Below are positions 1 through 14,469 of a stretch of 64,000 nt of DNA, in pieces. Source of the stretch: Symbiodinium natans. Taxonomy: Eukaryota > Sar > Dinophyceae > Suessiales > Symbiodiniaceae. A model generated the notes under the pieces. It was not told the DNA's origin. It saw nothing but the letters and a program-made list of their open reading frames with translations, and made no database searches. Each line of letters begins with the position of its first letter. Position 1 is the first letter of the stretch. A program made the position numbers and the translations under genes. The stretch lies in NCBI GenBank assembly GCA_905221605.1, contig CAJNDS010000890.1, forward strand, positions 343,501 through 407,500, in the 5' to 3' direction.

Positions 1-88
1 AAACCCTAAACCCTAAACCCTAAACCCTAAACCCTAAACCCTAAACCCTAAACCCTAAACCCTAAACCCTAAACCCTAAACCCTAAAC
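1..88 (-). repeat. Terminal CCCTAAA array
   Basis: About 12.5 perfect CCCTAAA units open the window. The C-rich strand reads 5' to 3' from position 1, which is the orientation expected for the left end of a chromosome with TTTAGGG telomeres. Because dozens of equally perfect internal arrays follow, and because a minus-strand exon (104-162) has its splice donor only about 15 bases away, this could equally be one more internal array cut by the end of the contig. Confidence 0.9.
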
Positions 89-103
89 CTACACCCCTGG
101 AAC

Positions 104-920
104 CTGGGCTCCTGGCTCTCCGGTTGGCCTCTCTAAGCTGGTCGCTGAGCGACTTGTTCTGCCTACCAGGGTGCGCCGGCTCAGGGTTTAGGATTTAGGT
201 TTTAGGATTTAGGTTTTAGGGTTTAGAGTTTAGGGTTTAGGGTTTAGGGTTTAGGGTTTAGGGTTTAGGGTTTAGGGTTTAGGGTGTAGGGTTTAGGGTT
301 TAGGGTTTAGGGTTTAGGGTTTAGGGTTTAGGGTTTAGGGTTTAGGGTTTAGGGTGTAGTGTTTATGGTTTAGGGTTTAGGGTTTAGGGTTTAGGGTTTA
401 GGGTTTAGGGTTTAGGGTTTAGGGTTTAGGGTTTAGGGTTTAGGGTTTAGGGTTTAGGGTTTAGGGTTTAGGGTTTAGGGTTTAGGGTTTAGGGTGGGAT
501 TCGTGGGCGTAGGGGGGCGGGGGGTGGGAGGAGAGGGGCAAAGGTTTCTTTTTCGTCCGCTCTTCGTGTGGCCGCGCAAGACAATCAACGCTGTTTGTGG
601 GCGCATCTTAAAAGGCCACTTCATACTTGTTGCCCTTAACTAAGAATAATTAACGAGGGCCTGGGCCCTAACCCCTAAACCCTAAACCCTAAACCCTAAA
701 CCCTAAACCCTAAACCCTAAACCCTAAACCCTAAACCCTAAACCCTAAACCCTTAGCAAGAAGCCCAAAACTGGAAACCTGGCACATGAGGCTCCAGGCT
801 TTTCAGCTGGTCAATGCTTTAAATTGTCATCTTCACTACGGTCTGATACCCTCCCTTAGATATCCGCAGCAATATATATGTATATATGTGTAAAAAAATA
901 TGTACACATATTTTCTATAC

Positions 921-953
<33 letters not shown>

Positions 954-3900
954 CGGGGGTTGAAAGCCTTGTTAAGCTTATTAAATGGGTTTAATGTCTC
1001 ATCGATATTTTCAATGCATAATTATCTTGTATTGAAGTATATCACTTTAAAAAACTTACAAACAAATTTTTTTAATTGCTTATTTTCCATGTTTTGAGAA
1101 ATATTCTGATGTTTAAGGTTCTTTGGTTTTTCGCTAGCTTCAATTTATTTAAAATAAATAGGCTGGAGGCCTCAGGGCGTATGGGGGGGAGGAGGGTGAA
1201 CCCAAAAGAACAGACCTCAACTCCACAACCCGAATTGAACCCAAAACAGGGCTGCCGTATCGGAAACCTTAGCCCCAAATCATGGTCTGCCGGCTTGTAG
1301 GATCTGGTACGTGGTAGAAAAAAAGGTGTGGTGTGGGGCTCGGCGCAGCATCCGAAGCCCTGAACCTCAAACCCTAAACCCTAAACCCTAAACCCTAAAC
1401 CCTAAACCCTAAACCCTAACCCCCCGCCAGCCTTTTTAACCGGCCACACTCCTCCGAGAGCGCACGGAGGTCCGCCTCAACCTTGGTGAGCCGCACCTTG
1501 GCGTTTGGAACTTGGAGGTTCATGGTACCTACTAAGGGTTTCGGGTTTAGGGTTTAGGGTTTAGGGTTTAGGGTTTAGGGTTTGGGGTTTGGGGTTTAGG
1601 GTTTAGGGTTTAGGGTTTAGGGTTTAGGGTTTAGGGTTTAGGGTTTAGGGTTTAGGGTTTAGGGTTTAGGGTTAAGATTTTCCCACCGTTTACTAACAGT
1701 CCTTTCTAGGGATTACAAAAGCGGGCTCTGTGATCCCTATCAAGGACTGGTAGTATAAGGGGAACATCCCAAACTGTCAGGGTCTAGGTCTTTGGAGAGT
1801 AGGGTTTTGAAGCTCAGGGCTTTAGGGTTCAAGAGCTTTCAGGGTCTGGGGTCTTAGGGTCCAAAGCTCAGGGTTCGAACCTCACAAACCCTAAACCCTA
1901 AAACCCCCATCCGGCTCAATTGCACAACCAAGAGGGCCCGAGGAGTTGATTGGCACCTTTGCACGTTGCAACCCTAAACCCTAAACCCTAAACCCTTAAC
2001 CCTAAACCCTAAACTGAAATAACCTGCACCCAATCCCAAAAGGCTTCCAGGCCCCCACAAAGGTAGCAGCAGGAGGAGCAGCATTTTGAGGGATCCTTGG
2101 GGTGGAGGGGGGCTTAGGGTTTAGGAACCCTAAACCCTAAACCCTCAACCTCAAATATGACATAAAGAAAACCACGGAACCCTCTGAGCACTTGCGCCTG
2201 CGCCTTCGTCTTCTCCCGGATGTTTTCATCCCTTTGAAGTACCGCTCGGCCGAGCTTATCTACGAGGTCGGCCACCTGTGGGCTAGAGGATGCGCCTAAG
2301 CCCTTAGGTTTTTTTGGGGTTTAGGGTTCAGGGCTTAGGTTTTTGTGAGTTGTGTTAAGGGTTTCGGGTTCAGGGTTTTGGGTTGAGGGTTTTGGGTTTC
2401 TAAGCCCTTCACCGAGCTTCCCAGCAGGTCGCGACGTTGTGTCGTCGCGGGGGGCAGGCTCAGGGGTCTTTAGGATCCTAGGAACACGAGTGCTGCTACG
2501 GGGTGTAATCTCGGGTCCCAAGCTTGCTAGGCAAACTGCCCCTTGGGCTTTAGGGTTCAGGGTTCAGGGTTTAGGGTTTAGGGTTTAGGGTTTAGGGTTT
2601 GAATCCAACTCTGCAACCCTCGGCCCACACAGCCAACTGTTGCAGAGTCTCGCGACACGTCGGGGTTTTGGGGGGCTACGGGAGGGTTGGAGTTCGGGCT
2701 TATGGGGGGGGGGGGGGGGATACATGTATCTATATATATATATATACATACATACATGCATGCATGCATACGGTGTGGTTGTGGGTTGGTTGTCGGGTTT
2801 AGGACTTTAGGGCTTTAGGGTTTCTAGGGTTTATAGGCCTTGGGGTTTTCCCGGGTTTGGGGATTTAAGGTCTACGGTTTTTGGTCTTAGGGTTTAGGGG
2901 GTTAGGGTTTAAAGTTTTCGGGTTTTAGGGCTTAGGTGTTAGGGTTTCCGGGCTTAAGGGGAGCAGGAGCGCACAGCGCACAACCATCTGGAAGAGCAGT
3001 AGGGCTTCCAGGACAAGGCATTGTTGCAAGTGGTGGGAGCGACTTGGGCCGGCATGATTCGGGAATTCATCCCTTGCTGCCCCATTTGCTTGCCCCCCCC
3101 CCCTCCCCCTCCCCCCTCCCCCCCACCCCCAGCAAATCGCAGCATAAACCTTGCCGCTCAGCCCACACACGTGAAGGCCCCTCAGTGCCCCAAACCCTAA
3201 ACCCTAAACCTAAAACGGTAAACCCGGAACCTTCAACCCCAAACCCTACCTAAACCTGGCCCGTTCTCTTTTTGATGCTCCCTTTTGAGTACTGTCGAAT
3301 CTAGGGTTCAGGGTGTAGGGTTTAGGGTTAAAGGCCGCTATTGCACAAAAGTACGCCCAAAAAGGGAACCTAACTTGAGAAACAGCGCCCACCTCGTTCA
3401 CCTTGTTCCTTGGTCGGCGGGCGCAGAAAAAAGGGGAAGCTTCAGGGCTTGCGATGACACTTGAAGGTTCGTGGGTAGCTCTTGCTGAGGGTTGTATGTA
3501 GTTCAGGGTTAGGATTTCGGGTTGAGCTAGGGCTCACCGGTGGGCTTTTGTTCCTAAACCCTTCCTTTCTCAGCCTCCCAGGGCTCCCCCTATTTTCGTA
3601 AACCCTAAACCCCCATATACCACAACTGCCGCAAGGCTTGCCCAGGAGCCTCACCTGCCATCGAAAGCCTAGTCCTGAACAGCTTTCAATCCCAACAAAA
3701 CCCCTTAAAAAGGTTGGAAGGAAGGGCGAGAAAAAACGGATCCTGATTCCCTGAGCCTTAAAATAAATCGGCGTTTCCGAAATTAGGGGTACCTTGTTGG
3801 GGTCCTGATTGTATGGCAATCCTGCTGGGGACTCTGCTAGGGCCCTTGTTTTCGTAACCTCCCAAATGGACCTCTGTGCGGGGGGTTTAAGCATGACTCG

Positions 3901-4776
3901 GAGGGTATCCTAGACTCAAAGGAACGTCTCACACCACAGGCCCACGAAGCGTCCATCATTCGTCACTCTTCACCCTAAGCCCGAAACTTGGGATGTTCCC
4001 CCTGAAATTCACAGTCCTCAGTAGGGATCAAAGTACCCCCCCCCTTCAGGACTGTTCCCGTAAGGGGGAAAATCAAACCCTAAACCCTAAACCCTAAACC
4101 CTAAACCCTAAACCCTAAACCCTAAACCCTAAACCCTAAACCCTAAACCCTAAACCCTAAACCCTACCTTAAAACGGAAACTTTGGGGGCTCGCCCTGGG
4201 CCGCCAAAGGACCGCATCTCGCCGGAGCCGCGCGCCTCGCGAAGGTCAGGTTTCCAGTTTCGGGCTTCTTGCTAAGGGTTTAGGGTTTAGGGTTTAGGGT
4301 TTAGGGTTTAGGGTTTAGGGTTTAGGGTTTAGGGTTTAGGGTTTAGGGTTTAGGGTTTAGGGTTTAGGGTTTCGGGTTTCGGGTTTCGGTCTGGGGTACT
4401 GAATTGGGCTACTGTAGGGGCTCAAGATTTCGGCATGTAGGGCTTCGGCTCTAGAGCTTCGGATGCTTGAGGCTTCTGCTCGGAACCAATACCGCGGTGC
4501 CTCCAACATCTCCGCTACGGTTTAGGGTTTAGGGTTTAGGGTTTAGGGTTTAGGGCCTTGGGGTACCTTCTTGGAGTCCTTGGGAATCTTACTAATTGGG
4601 GCCTATTCTAGGGGTCCCTTCTTTCCGAAATCACAAGTGCCTGAATTTTCGGAAAGGACAGGCCCCGCGAGGCCTCGGAGCCCTTTACAACTGCGAAACC
4701 AGAAACCCTAAACCCTAAACCCTAAACCCTCTGCCTGCAAGCCCTTCTGCAGCAGGCGTACCTCCTGGATATGCGC
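104..4776 (-). CDS. Coiled-coil protein gene, several small exons split by telomeric arrays
   Basis: Four short minus-strand islands read as charged heptad-like helix flanked by splice signals. Exon 4735-4776 (acceptor GGAG, donor GC) encodes AHIQEVRLLQKGLQ. Exon 2181-2275 (acceptor CACAG, donor GT) begins VADLVDKLGRAVLQ and ends KTKAQAQVLR. Exon about 1425-1514 contains KVRLTKVEADLRALSEECGR. Exon 104-162 (acceptor GGTAG, donor GTTCC) encodes QNKSLSDQLREANRRA. Each sits between telomeric arrays. No domain is recognised beyond a probable coiled coil. The exons may belong to more than one gene, others are surely missed, and the 3' end would lie beyond position 1. Direction and reading frames are well supported by the shared helix character; the gene model itself is an inference. 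Confidence 0.5.
184..494 (+). repeat. Longest interstitial TTTAGGG array
   Basis: About 44 units, with a few variants (TTTAGGA, GTGTAGG, TTTATGG). Its orientation is opposite to the array at 1-88, so the 95-bp island between them is flanked by outward-pointing telomeric repeats as in a minichromosome. Confidence 0.95.
495..1368. other. Spacer or intron without recognised gene
   Basis: G-rich at the start, then AT-rich with TATA microsatellite (870-955) and a CCCTAAA array at 666-752. Short open frames in several directions show no protein-like signal. Confidence 0.5.
1681..1770. mobile_element. Palindromic MITE-like element, family A
   Basis: Left arm contains TTTACTAACAGTCCTTT and the right arm reads CAAGGACTGGTAGTATAAGG then GGAACATCCC. 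The two arms are imperfect reverse complements. Other family A copies: 3990-4074, 7183-7313, 12363-12427 and 16511-16611, with a half copy at 10427-10462. Confidence 0.65.
3767..3869. mobile_element. Palindromic MITE-like element, family B, degenerate
   Basis: GGCGTTTCCGAAATTAGGGG with TACC at the left is mirrored by GGGCCCTTGTTTTCGTAACC with TCCC at the right. The rest has drifted. Confidence 0.4.
3990..4074. mobile_element. Palindromic MITE-like element, family A
   Basis: Starts GGGATGTTCCCCCTGAAATT, continues CACAGTCCTCAGTAGGGAT, and closes with AGGACTGTTCCCGTAAGGGG. It directly precedes a CCCTAAA array at 4076. Confidence 0.6.
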
Positions 4777-5131
4777 CTCCAACGGGGCCGTCGGGCGAGA
4801 ACTCGGGTAAACTTGTGCCTACTATAGGGGTTTAGGGTCGTAGGGTTTTGGGTTTAGGGTTCAGGGTTTAGGGCTTAGGGTACTATAAGAACCCCCAAAA
4901 CCCTGTTGTAATTACTAAGGCCACTATAGTATTTGGCTACCTCAAACCACTAAGATACGAGCCATATAGGGTCCATCCGTTCATGGTCAGGAAGCCAAAA
5001 GACCCCTTCTGACTTTTGGGTATCTTTGGGTTTAGGGCTCTGTAACCCTAAACCCTAAACCCCAAACCCTAAACCCTTCGGGTAAAGGCCCTGAGGATGT
5101 CCATTCTTCGGCCGTGAGGGTTTGGGGGGCC

Positions 5132-5381
5132 TTAGAACGCGCTGAACCCTCCGTTCGCGACCTTCCGCATCTCGGTCATCATCTGCATGGCCTCCTGGGT
5201 ACAGGGGGCGCCCTGTAGCACCGCGGATGAGGGTTTAGAGTTTAGGGTTAAAGGGCTTAGGGTTTCGGGTTTAGGGTTTAGCGGTCCCTTTCTGTTAAGT
5301 TTAGTGTTTTGGGTGGAACTCGAAACCCTAAAGACAAGGCTCCTGCGACTCCTTCGTGAGTTGGCTCGCCTCTCGCCTCGC
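5132..5381 (-). CDS. 3' end of an unrecognised gene, last two exons
   Basis: Two phase-0 exons on the minus strand. Exon 5343-5381 follows a CCAG acceptor and encodes ARREASQLTKESQ. Exon 5132-5194 follows CCCAG and encodes EAMQMMTEMRKVANGGFSAF then TAA at 5132-5134. The intron (5195-5342) starts GAGCC and ends CCCAG, so CAGGAG is repeated at both boundaries, a pattern reported for dinoflagellate introns. The C-terminus is charged and helical; no family is recognised. An upstream island at 5570-5680 is also open on this strand (ALFAAIHSSSSSWGFLIEVG after TTTTGCAG) and may be an earlier exon. Confidence 0.45.
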
Positions 5382-6299
5382 CTGGCACGCTCAGCTCACT
5401 CGCGGGTTTGGAGCTTGAGGCTTAGGGCTTCGGGCTTAGAGCTTAGAGCTTAGGGTTTAGGGTTTAGGGTTTAGGATTTAGGGTTTAGGGTTTAGGATTT
5501 AGGGTTTAGGGCGTTTAGGGTTCGGTTGGCTCACATCCGGGGTTCGGGCCTCTACCCCTTCCCCTGAACAAAAGGGGGCGCTTCCGATTCTAACCCAGTC
5601 GCCCTGCCGCCCAAACGCCGACTTCGATAAGAAATCCCCAAGAGGATGAAGATGAGTGGATGGCAGCAAACAGGGCCTGCAAAATAGTGCATGACCGTAG
5701 CTACGCTACCCGGGTGTGCACGGCGTAGTCTACAGAAGCCTGGCCTACCCCGAGCGGGTATTGAGGGCTTAGGACATTTATGGCCCTAAACCAGTCCCTA
5801 CTCATACAAGAATAGAAACCCAAATAAAGCCCAGAACTGACATCAGCACCGAACCCCTGAAACCAAAGTTCCGATTGAGGCGTTTCGGATCCCACTGTGA
5901 CCCACCTACACTCGCCTGTACACTCCTTCACCCCAATGACCCAGTTGCCCTGGAACACCTCCCCCAAAATCTAGTCACTGACTTGTGTCTTGGCCCAATC
6001 TTTGAGCAGGGAGCTGTTTCTCTGCTCGGAGCAACGTCGCTCTCCAGATTGAAACTTACACCTGGAAGCTACTCAAAGCTACTAAGTGGAGAGGGGTGAC
6101 ATGTACAGAAAGACGTTCAACAGCTGAAGCATCATAGCACACTCGCATACTCTACATATGCACTGGGTTCTGCGACCTAGGACAGGAGAAGGTTCAATCA
6201 CCACACAATGGGCAGAGTCGGCGTGACATGCACCGACACTTTGAGGTTCACATTCTTGGGGCGCAACGCCGCCCTGACAGGAAAGGCCGCGCGTGCGGC

Positions 6300-8951
<2,652 letters not shown>

Positions 8952-9278
8952 CTCAATAAACCCTAAACCCTAAACCCTGAACCCTAAACCCTAAACCCGA
9001 AACCGTCAGGGTTTCCCCCAGTCTTGGAACCGCAGAATCGAGGTCAGGCCGTCGTCAGGGCATCCACTGGAGCTCTTCGGGAGCTTCGGCGGTTTGGGGA
9101 TCTTTCATGAACGCTCAGGGCTAAGCAATCTCTCTTGGGTTCACAAAGTGTCTCTTGAGCTCTAGAGACGGTTTAGGCTTTCAGGACTTAGGGCCGTAAG
9201 CCCGAAACCCTAAACCCTAAACCCTAAACCCTAAGCCTCAAACCCTAAACCACCCCTCCGCCCCGGTGCCCTCAGGTC

Positions 9279-9338
9279 CTCAGCCTTCACATCGCGAAGC
9301 TTCGTCTTGCGCCGGTCGCCGGCAAGGTTCTCGAGTGC
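9279..9338 (-). CDS. Coiled-coil exon, gene unrecognised
   Basis: Twenty codons in phase 0 follow the acceptor GTGGAG and read ALENLAGDRRKTKLRDVKAE. The next bases (GACCTGAGG) could be a GA donor. Telomeric units lie within 20 bases on the upstream side (9353-9382) and about 30 bases on the other (9202-9252). The charged, alanine-leucine rich composition suggests a coiled coil. It may be upstream of, or separate from, cox2b. Confidence 0.4.
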
Positions 9339-9632
9339 CTCCACACGACCCCCTAAACCCTAAACCCTAAACCCTAAACCCTCAACCCCGCCATATAGCC
9401 CCAGGGCTTGAGGTTTCGGGTTGAAGGCTATACCCCAGACCCACTTTGAGAGCCCTATCATCCAAACTTCCCACACATTCCGCGCCAAGCCTCACCCCCT
9501 GCACACCTCATCACCCCTAAACCCCAAAAGTTTAGGGTTTAGGGTTTAGGGTTTTTGTTTGTGTACAACCCTGTGCACCTTAGGGCTTAGGGTTTAGGGT
9601 TTGGGGTTTAGGGTTTAGGGTTTAGGGTTTAG

Positions 9633-9746
9633 GGGTTAGGGGTCAGGGGTCAGGGGTCAGGGGTCAGGGGTCAGGGGTTAGGGGTTAAGGGTTAGGGGTT
9701 AGGGGTTAGGGGTTAGGGGTTAGGGGTTAGGGGTTAGGGGTTAGGG
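9633..9746 (+). repeat. Variant telomeric array: TCAGGGG then TTAGGGG
   Basis: A TTTAGGG array switches into a run of TCAGGGG units and then about a dozen TTAGGGG units, each run nearly uniform. Homogeneous variant blocks imply local amplification rather than scattered point mutation. Confidence 0.85.
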
Positions 9747-10192
9747 CTCGGGGGTACACCCCCAAATCCCAAACCGGAAATGGCCCGCATCCCAACAACC
9801 CGATTCCAGCCCTGCGATCAAACGCACGGAGGACATCCACATGCTTAGTTCCCCTTAGTCAGGATACAGCAAAAGGACCAGCACTTAGATTTAGGGTTTA
9901 GGGTTTAGGGTTTAGGGTTTAGGGTTTAGGGCTTAGGGTTTAGGGTTTAGGGTTGAGGGTTTAGGGTTTAGGGTATAGGGTTTAGGGTTTAGGGTTTAGG
10001 GTTTAGGACCAAAAACCCGACCCTGAAACTTCCTCGACCCTGCAACCTCTCAGTGCCAACCCCCTGAAGAGCCCTCGAAACGAAACCTCAAAGCCCTAAG
10101 CCCTAAGCCCTAAGCCCGAAGCCCTAAGCCCTAAGCCCTAAACCCTAATTAAACCTTAAACCCTAAACCCTAAACCCTAAACCCTAAACCCC

Positions 10193-10698
10193 TCAGACTC
10201 CGGGTGAGCTGGCCGGCGCCGGCGCGTCGGCGTTGCGGGGGGCCTGGACAAGATCAGAACTCTTGAAGGTCCTGTTAGGGTTTTCGGGTTTAGGGTTTGG
10301 GGTTTAGTAGGGTTTAGGGTTTAGGGTTTCGGGTTTCGGGTTTAGGGTTTAGGGTTTAGGGTTTAGGGTTTACGGTTTACGGTTTACGGTTTAAGGTCGG
10401 CGAAGCTGCCAAATCCTAAACTTGCAACGTTCGCCCTTCTACTCGCAGTCCTTCATAGGGATGACTTGGGTTCAGGGATTCAGGGTCTAAGGGGTCTCGG
10501 TCTAGGGTTTAGGGTTTAGGGTTTAGGGCTTAGGGTTTAGGGTTTGGGGTTTAGGGTTTAGGGTTTAGGGTTTAGGGTTTAGTCGAGAGCTGCGGTGGAT
10601 CAAGAGAGTCCTCAGGGCCCCCCCCATACTCACAGTTTTAGTGGCAGTGTTTCTCTCCTCGGTGCTGCGACAGGGTTCACAGTTAGAGACTTCAAGGC
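10193..10698 (-). CDS. Two exons of an unrecognised gene ending at 10193
   Basis: Exon 10634-10698 runs from acceptor TCCTCAG to a textbook donor GTGAGT and begins ALKSLTVNPVAAPRRE. Exon 10193-10261 follows CTTCAAG, begins SSDLVQAPRNADAPAPA and ends with TGA. The phases do not join directly, so a further exon or another splice choice must lie between, or they belong to different genes. Three telomeric arrays (10275-10396, 10501-10582 and, downstream, 10136-10190) fall between or beside them. Confidence 0.35.
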
Positions 10699-11654
10699 CT
10701 GAGGACAGAGCACGTCGCGCAAGCACTGGACCCTAAACCCTAAACCCCAAACCCTAAACCCTAAACCCTAAACCCTAAAACAGTAGAGTAGTAGTAAGCC
10801 CTTGGCCTGTGGCCAGAAGACAGACTTCAGCGCTCCCAGCATTGCCTCAAAGGGGCATCCCAAGGCCCCTGTGTGTGTAAGTTAAGGGCTTCAGGGTTCA
10901 GGTGGAGAGAGAATCTGGAGTTGTTGGCTTCACGGCTTCGGGCTTTAGGATTCAGAGCTCATCTGCTGGTGTCCCCCTTTGGGCTTTGGGGCGCAGACTT
11001 GGAGGTTCACAAGTTGCAAGAACTGGGTTTCGAAGCCTGACTTCGAATGGCGTACATACCAGAAGTGCCCCACAAACTTTCAAACAAAAGAAGCATGAGG
11101 GTTTAGGGTTTGTGGCTGCGAATGGGCTACCCCAGCAGCAACCTACCACAAAAGGAGGGATGTGCCCGTGGAGAGGGGCAGGAATCTGCCGTCGAGATGT
11201 TGTCGCTGCTTCATGAAAAAAAACAAGCCACTGTAGACATGGTTGCGGCCTCACCATCTAAACAATACATGGGGATGGGATGACCCTCAAGTCGGAAAGT
11301 CAAGTTGGGAACAGGTCGCTGACGCGAAAACCCTAAGCAGTAAACCCTGAACCCCACACCCCAAAACCGAACAGGGGCCAGGCGAACCGAACCAAATTTG
11401 ACTCATGCGCTTGTTCCGGTGCCTTAACCCCTAAACCTATGGCTCAGCAGTTAAAGAATCTATTTGGGGTGACCATGGGAACCCTGACAATACTCCCCTG
11501 CATAAGGTTCAGTCAAAAAATCCAGTAAGGGTAAACTTCCCACATGTCCCAAGGGCCCACCTTCTCTAACCCCTAAACCCTAAACCCTAAACACTTAAGT
11601 TGGGGCACAACCGAGCCCTCGAGCTTCCTCAGTGATGGAGCTGGGGCTACGGCC

Positions 11655-11745
11655 TCAGTTGAAAAAGCAACCGGCGAAGTCGTGGCAGTGAAAGCCTCTC
11701 CTGAACTGTTCCTTGAGCCAGAAGCCCCACATGCGCGCTTCCCCC
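11655..11745 (-). CDS. C-terminal exon of an unrecognised gene
   Basis: After the acceptor CAGCAG the minus strand reads EARMWGFWLKEQFRRGFHCH then DFAGCFFN and TGA at 11655-11657. The aromatic-rich, specific composition looks coded. The plus strand is also open here for 75 codons (11595-11822), but all well-supported neighbours are on the minus strand, so I take the plus frame as a shadow. Confidence 0.35.
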
Positions 11746-12248
11746 CTGCTGCTTTCGGCAGCTTTGCAGGGCTTTTAGGAGTTGCCGCCCGTGATGGGCT
11801 TCTGAATCTGAAAGCCCTGTAGATGTCGCCCTGAACCCTAAACCCTAAACCCTAAACCCTAAACCCTAAACCTTACTCCCCCTACGTTCATGTTTCACGA
11901 GGCTCCTGGGACTGCGACACCCTCCGAAAGAGTTCCACAAGATCACAAGATGGCCAGGCAGGGCCTAAGGCCCTTTAGGCCTTAGGGGCTTCTTGGTTGG
12001 GTTTGGGGTTTGGGGGTTTGGGGTTTGGGGTTTAGGGTTTAGGGTTGAGGGTTGAGGGTTGAGGGTTTAGGTTTAGGGTTGAGGGTTGAGGGTTTAGGGT
12101 TTAGGGTTTAGGGTTTAGGGTTTAGGGTTTAGGGTGTAGGGTTTAGGGTTTAGGGTTTAGGGTGTAGGGTTTAGGGTTAGGGGCGTTTTGGAGCCTAGCG
12201 CTCAGGGCTCGGGAGTTAGGGAGGCTTTGGGGCATGCCCAGCGCGGGC

Positions 12249-13771
12249 CTCAAGGAGGTCCTTCTGCAGGGCTTCCGACTGATCCCGCCTGCTTTAAGGT
12301 GCTTTAGGGTATAGGGTTTAAGGGTTTAGGGTTTAGGGTTTATGGGTAATTGTGCATGGGTTGGGATGTTCCCCCTTATACTGACAGTCCTTAATGGGGA
12401 TTAGAAAAGGGGGTGCGGGAACATCCCCATGCATGGGTAATTCTGACGGGGGTTTATACAACGAGTCTAGGGGTGGAGGGCTTGGGGGGGGCTGGTGAAA
12501 ACCTAATCTGTGTACTTCCCAGCCTACTCAAACTACCCGTGAAACCAAGTGGGCACCGGGAATGATGCTTCTTTTGTGGCTTTGAGACTTGGGGCTTCGG
12601 GTTTTGTGGGATAGCATCGCTTGGGGAGTTTTGAAATGCTGGGACGTGCTAAGCCCCGAATTTATCAAGCCCAAAGCGCCTGAACCCCCAAACAACCCCC
12701 AGAGCTCCTCACCAAAACTCCCAAACCCCGAGCTCCTGAAAACCCCCAAAAACACGAAACTGCCAAGCCCTAAGCCCCCGCCAGAGCAAAAAAACATGCT
12801 CCCAAATTCGTTTTGGGATTGGCGGGAGCCCAGTAAACCCCAAACCCTAATAGACAAAACCCAGGGAAGACCCTGAAGCCCCAACACCCGAGCGCCCAAG
12901 AGTCCCCAACGAACTAGAGGCCTTTATCACCCCCAACTCAAAGGCCCCTGCAACCCTAATAACAACAAAAAAACTACAACCCCTAACCCAAAACCCCTAG
13001 AACCACTACAGCCCTCAGGCGGAGAAGAAAAAAAAAGAGAGACGAACACTCCGGGCAACGGGGCCCCTTCTTGAACTCCTTCTCGAGGCGGGCCGCCTCA
13101 GGTTGTGAAGGATTCTAGGGCTGAGGTTCTAGGGTTTAGGGTTCAGGGTTTAGGGTTTAGGGTTTAGGGTTTAGGGTTCAGGGTTTAGGGTTCAGGGTTC
13201 AAGGGTTCAGGGTTTAGGGTTTAAGGGTTTAGGGTTTAATGATATTCCGCCACCGAATAGGGCGTGGCATGGTAAGACCGAGGCTTCAACCCACAGAATT
13301 CGCGTCACGAATCCAGCAAATCGAACTCATGCATAAGTCTTGAATCTGCTCGTGCTCCAAGAGCCCAAGCCTGTGCTCTGAAGGCCTCCTTCTTCGCCGA
13401 GGTGATTGCAAGCTGCTCCTGTCCGAAGTGCGGCGGCCAGTGTGACGTGGGATTCGGAACACGAGGCCTGGTTTGAGGGGGGGTGGGGGGTGACGGCTGC
13501 GTGTTTCAGCTGCGGCGACCGCACATCGCACACCAAGGAATCGACCGAGCCTGCATCTGGCGTACCTTCTTCATGAGCTGGGCGTTGTCCTGAAGGGCCT
13601 TCGGGATAGCAAGTACAGTAGTAAGTGGGGTAGCCCGGAACCAGCCAGGACGACATTCCACGCTTCTAAAAGGTCACGTGCCGGGTCTAACAGCATGCAA
13701 GGTAGGATTCACATAGATTCACTCGACGACTGTAGGGACGTGAACGACTTGGCCTGCTGGTACTTGTCCGA
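12249..13771 (-). CDS. Coiled-coil protein gene, five exons
   Basis: Minus-strand exons in order: 13730-13771 (SDKYQQAKSFTSLQ), 13566-13598 (ALQDNAQLMKK, donor GTACGC), about 13334-13418 (starts EQLAITSAKKEAFRAQAWAL after GGACAG), 13067-13096 (AARLEKEFKK) and 12249-12288 (RDQSEALQKDLLE, donor GC). Phases of the outer exons join if the fourth exon uses a GC donor two bases further on. Every exon is a charged amphipathic helix, so a long coiled coil is likely; nothing more specific can be said. The array 13121-13240 lies in the intron between the third and fourth exons. The end of the third exon is uncertain. Confidence 0.5.
12363..12427. mobile_element. Palindromic MITE-like element, family A, shortened right arm
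   Basis: GGGATGTTCCCCCTTATACT at the left and GGGAACATCCCC at the right. The flanks carry the direct repeat ATGGGTAATT (12342 and 12433 regions), a possible target duplication that is longer than usual. Confidence 0.55.
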
Positions 13772-14469
13772 CTGGACACCGGCACGAGCCTGGCGGCCCA
13801 GACCAACTCAATGAATGGGCGCTGAACTGAGATTTCTTAAGCTAGCACTGCGTTTGTCTCACTCCAAAGCTCAAAAGCACAAGGCGGAACTGAGCTGAGC
13901 CTGCAGTCAGCTCTCAGGCCTTTCCTCTCACTGTCTCCCTCCCGACCCTGAGCCCAGCCCTGTCACATCCGAACGAAATTGGTGTTGCTCCCGTGGCAGC
14001 CCTGCCACACCAGAAACAGGAAGGTAAGTAAAAGCGGCCACTAGGTTTCCATCGCTGCGTGCCAAAGAAAAAGGGGGAGGGAACCTTGGGGTTTAGGAGC
14101 CTGACAAGCCTTCAAGTCTACCGGCGATTCCCCAAAATTTGAACAAGCTTTGATGTGGTGGGGGGTGTTTCCCCAAATAGGGGGGCACCCGCAATACTGC
14201 ATACCCCAAAAATCGTATATGATCCTTATTCTAGGAACCCCCCAAAAAGGGCGCGTGCGCGCCCGATTTTCGGAAACCCCCCGCGTGTGAAAAGGTCTCT
14301 GAGCACACAAAACCAGCGCAGCCCACCGCTGTGATTTACAATCAGCTGAGGGCTGCAACCCTCAACCCACACCTGGGTTTAGGGTTTAGGGTTTAGGGTT
14401 TAGGATTTAGGGTTCAAGGTTTAGGGTTTAGGGTTTAGGGTTTAGGGTTTAGGGTTTAAGGTTTAGGGC

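Noticed and set aside
11595-11822. 75-codon plus-strand open frame ending in TAG
   Set aside because: All well-supported neighbours are on the minus strand, which here carries a more specific peptide with an acceptor.
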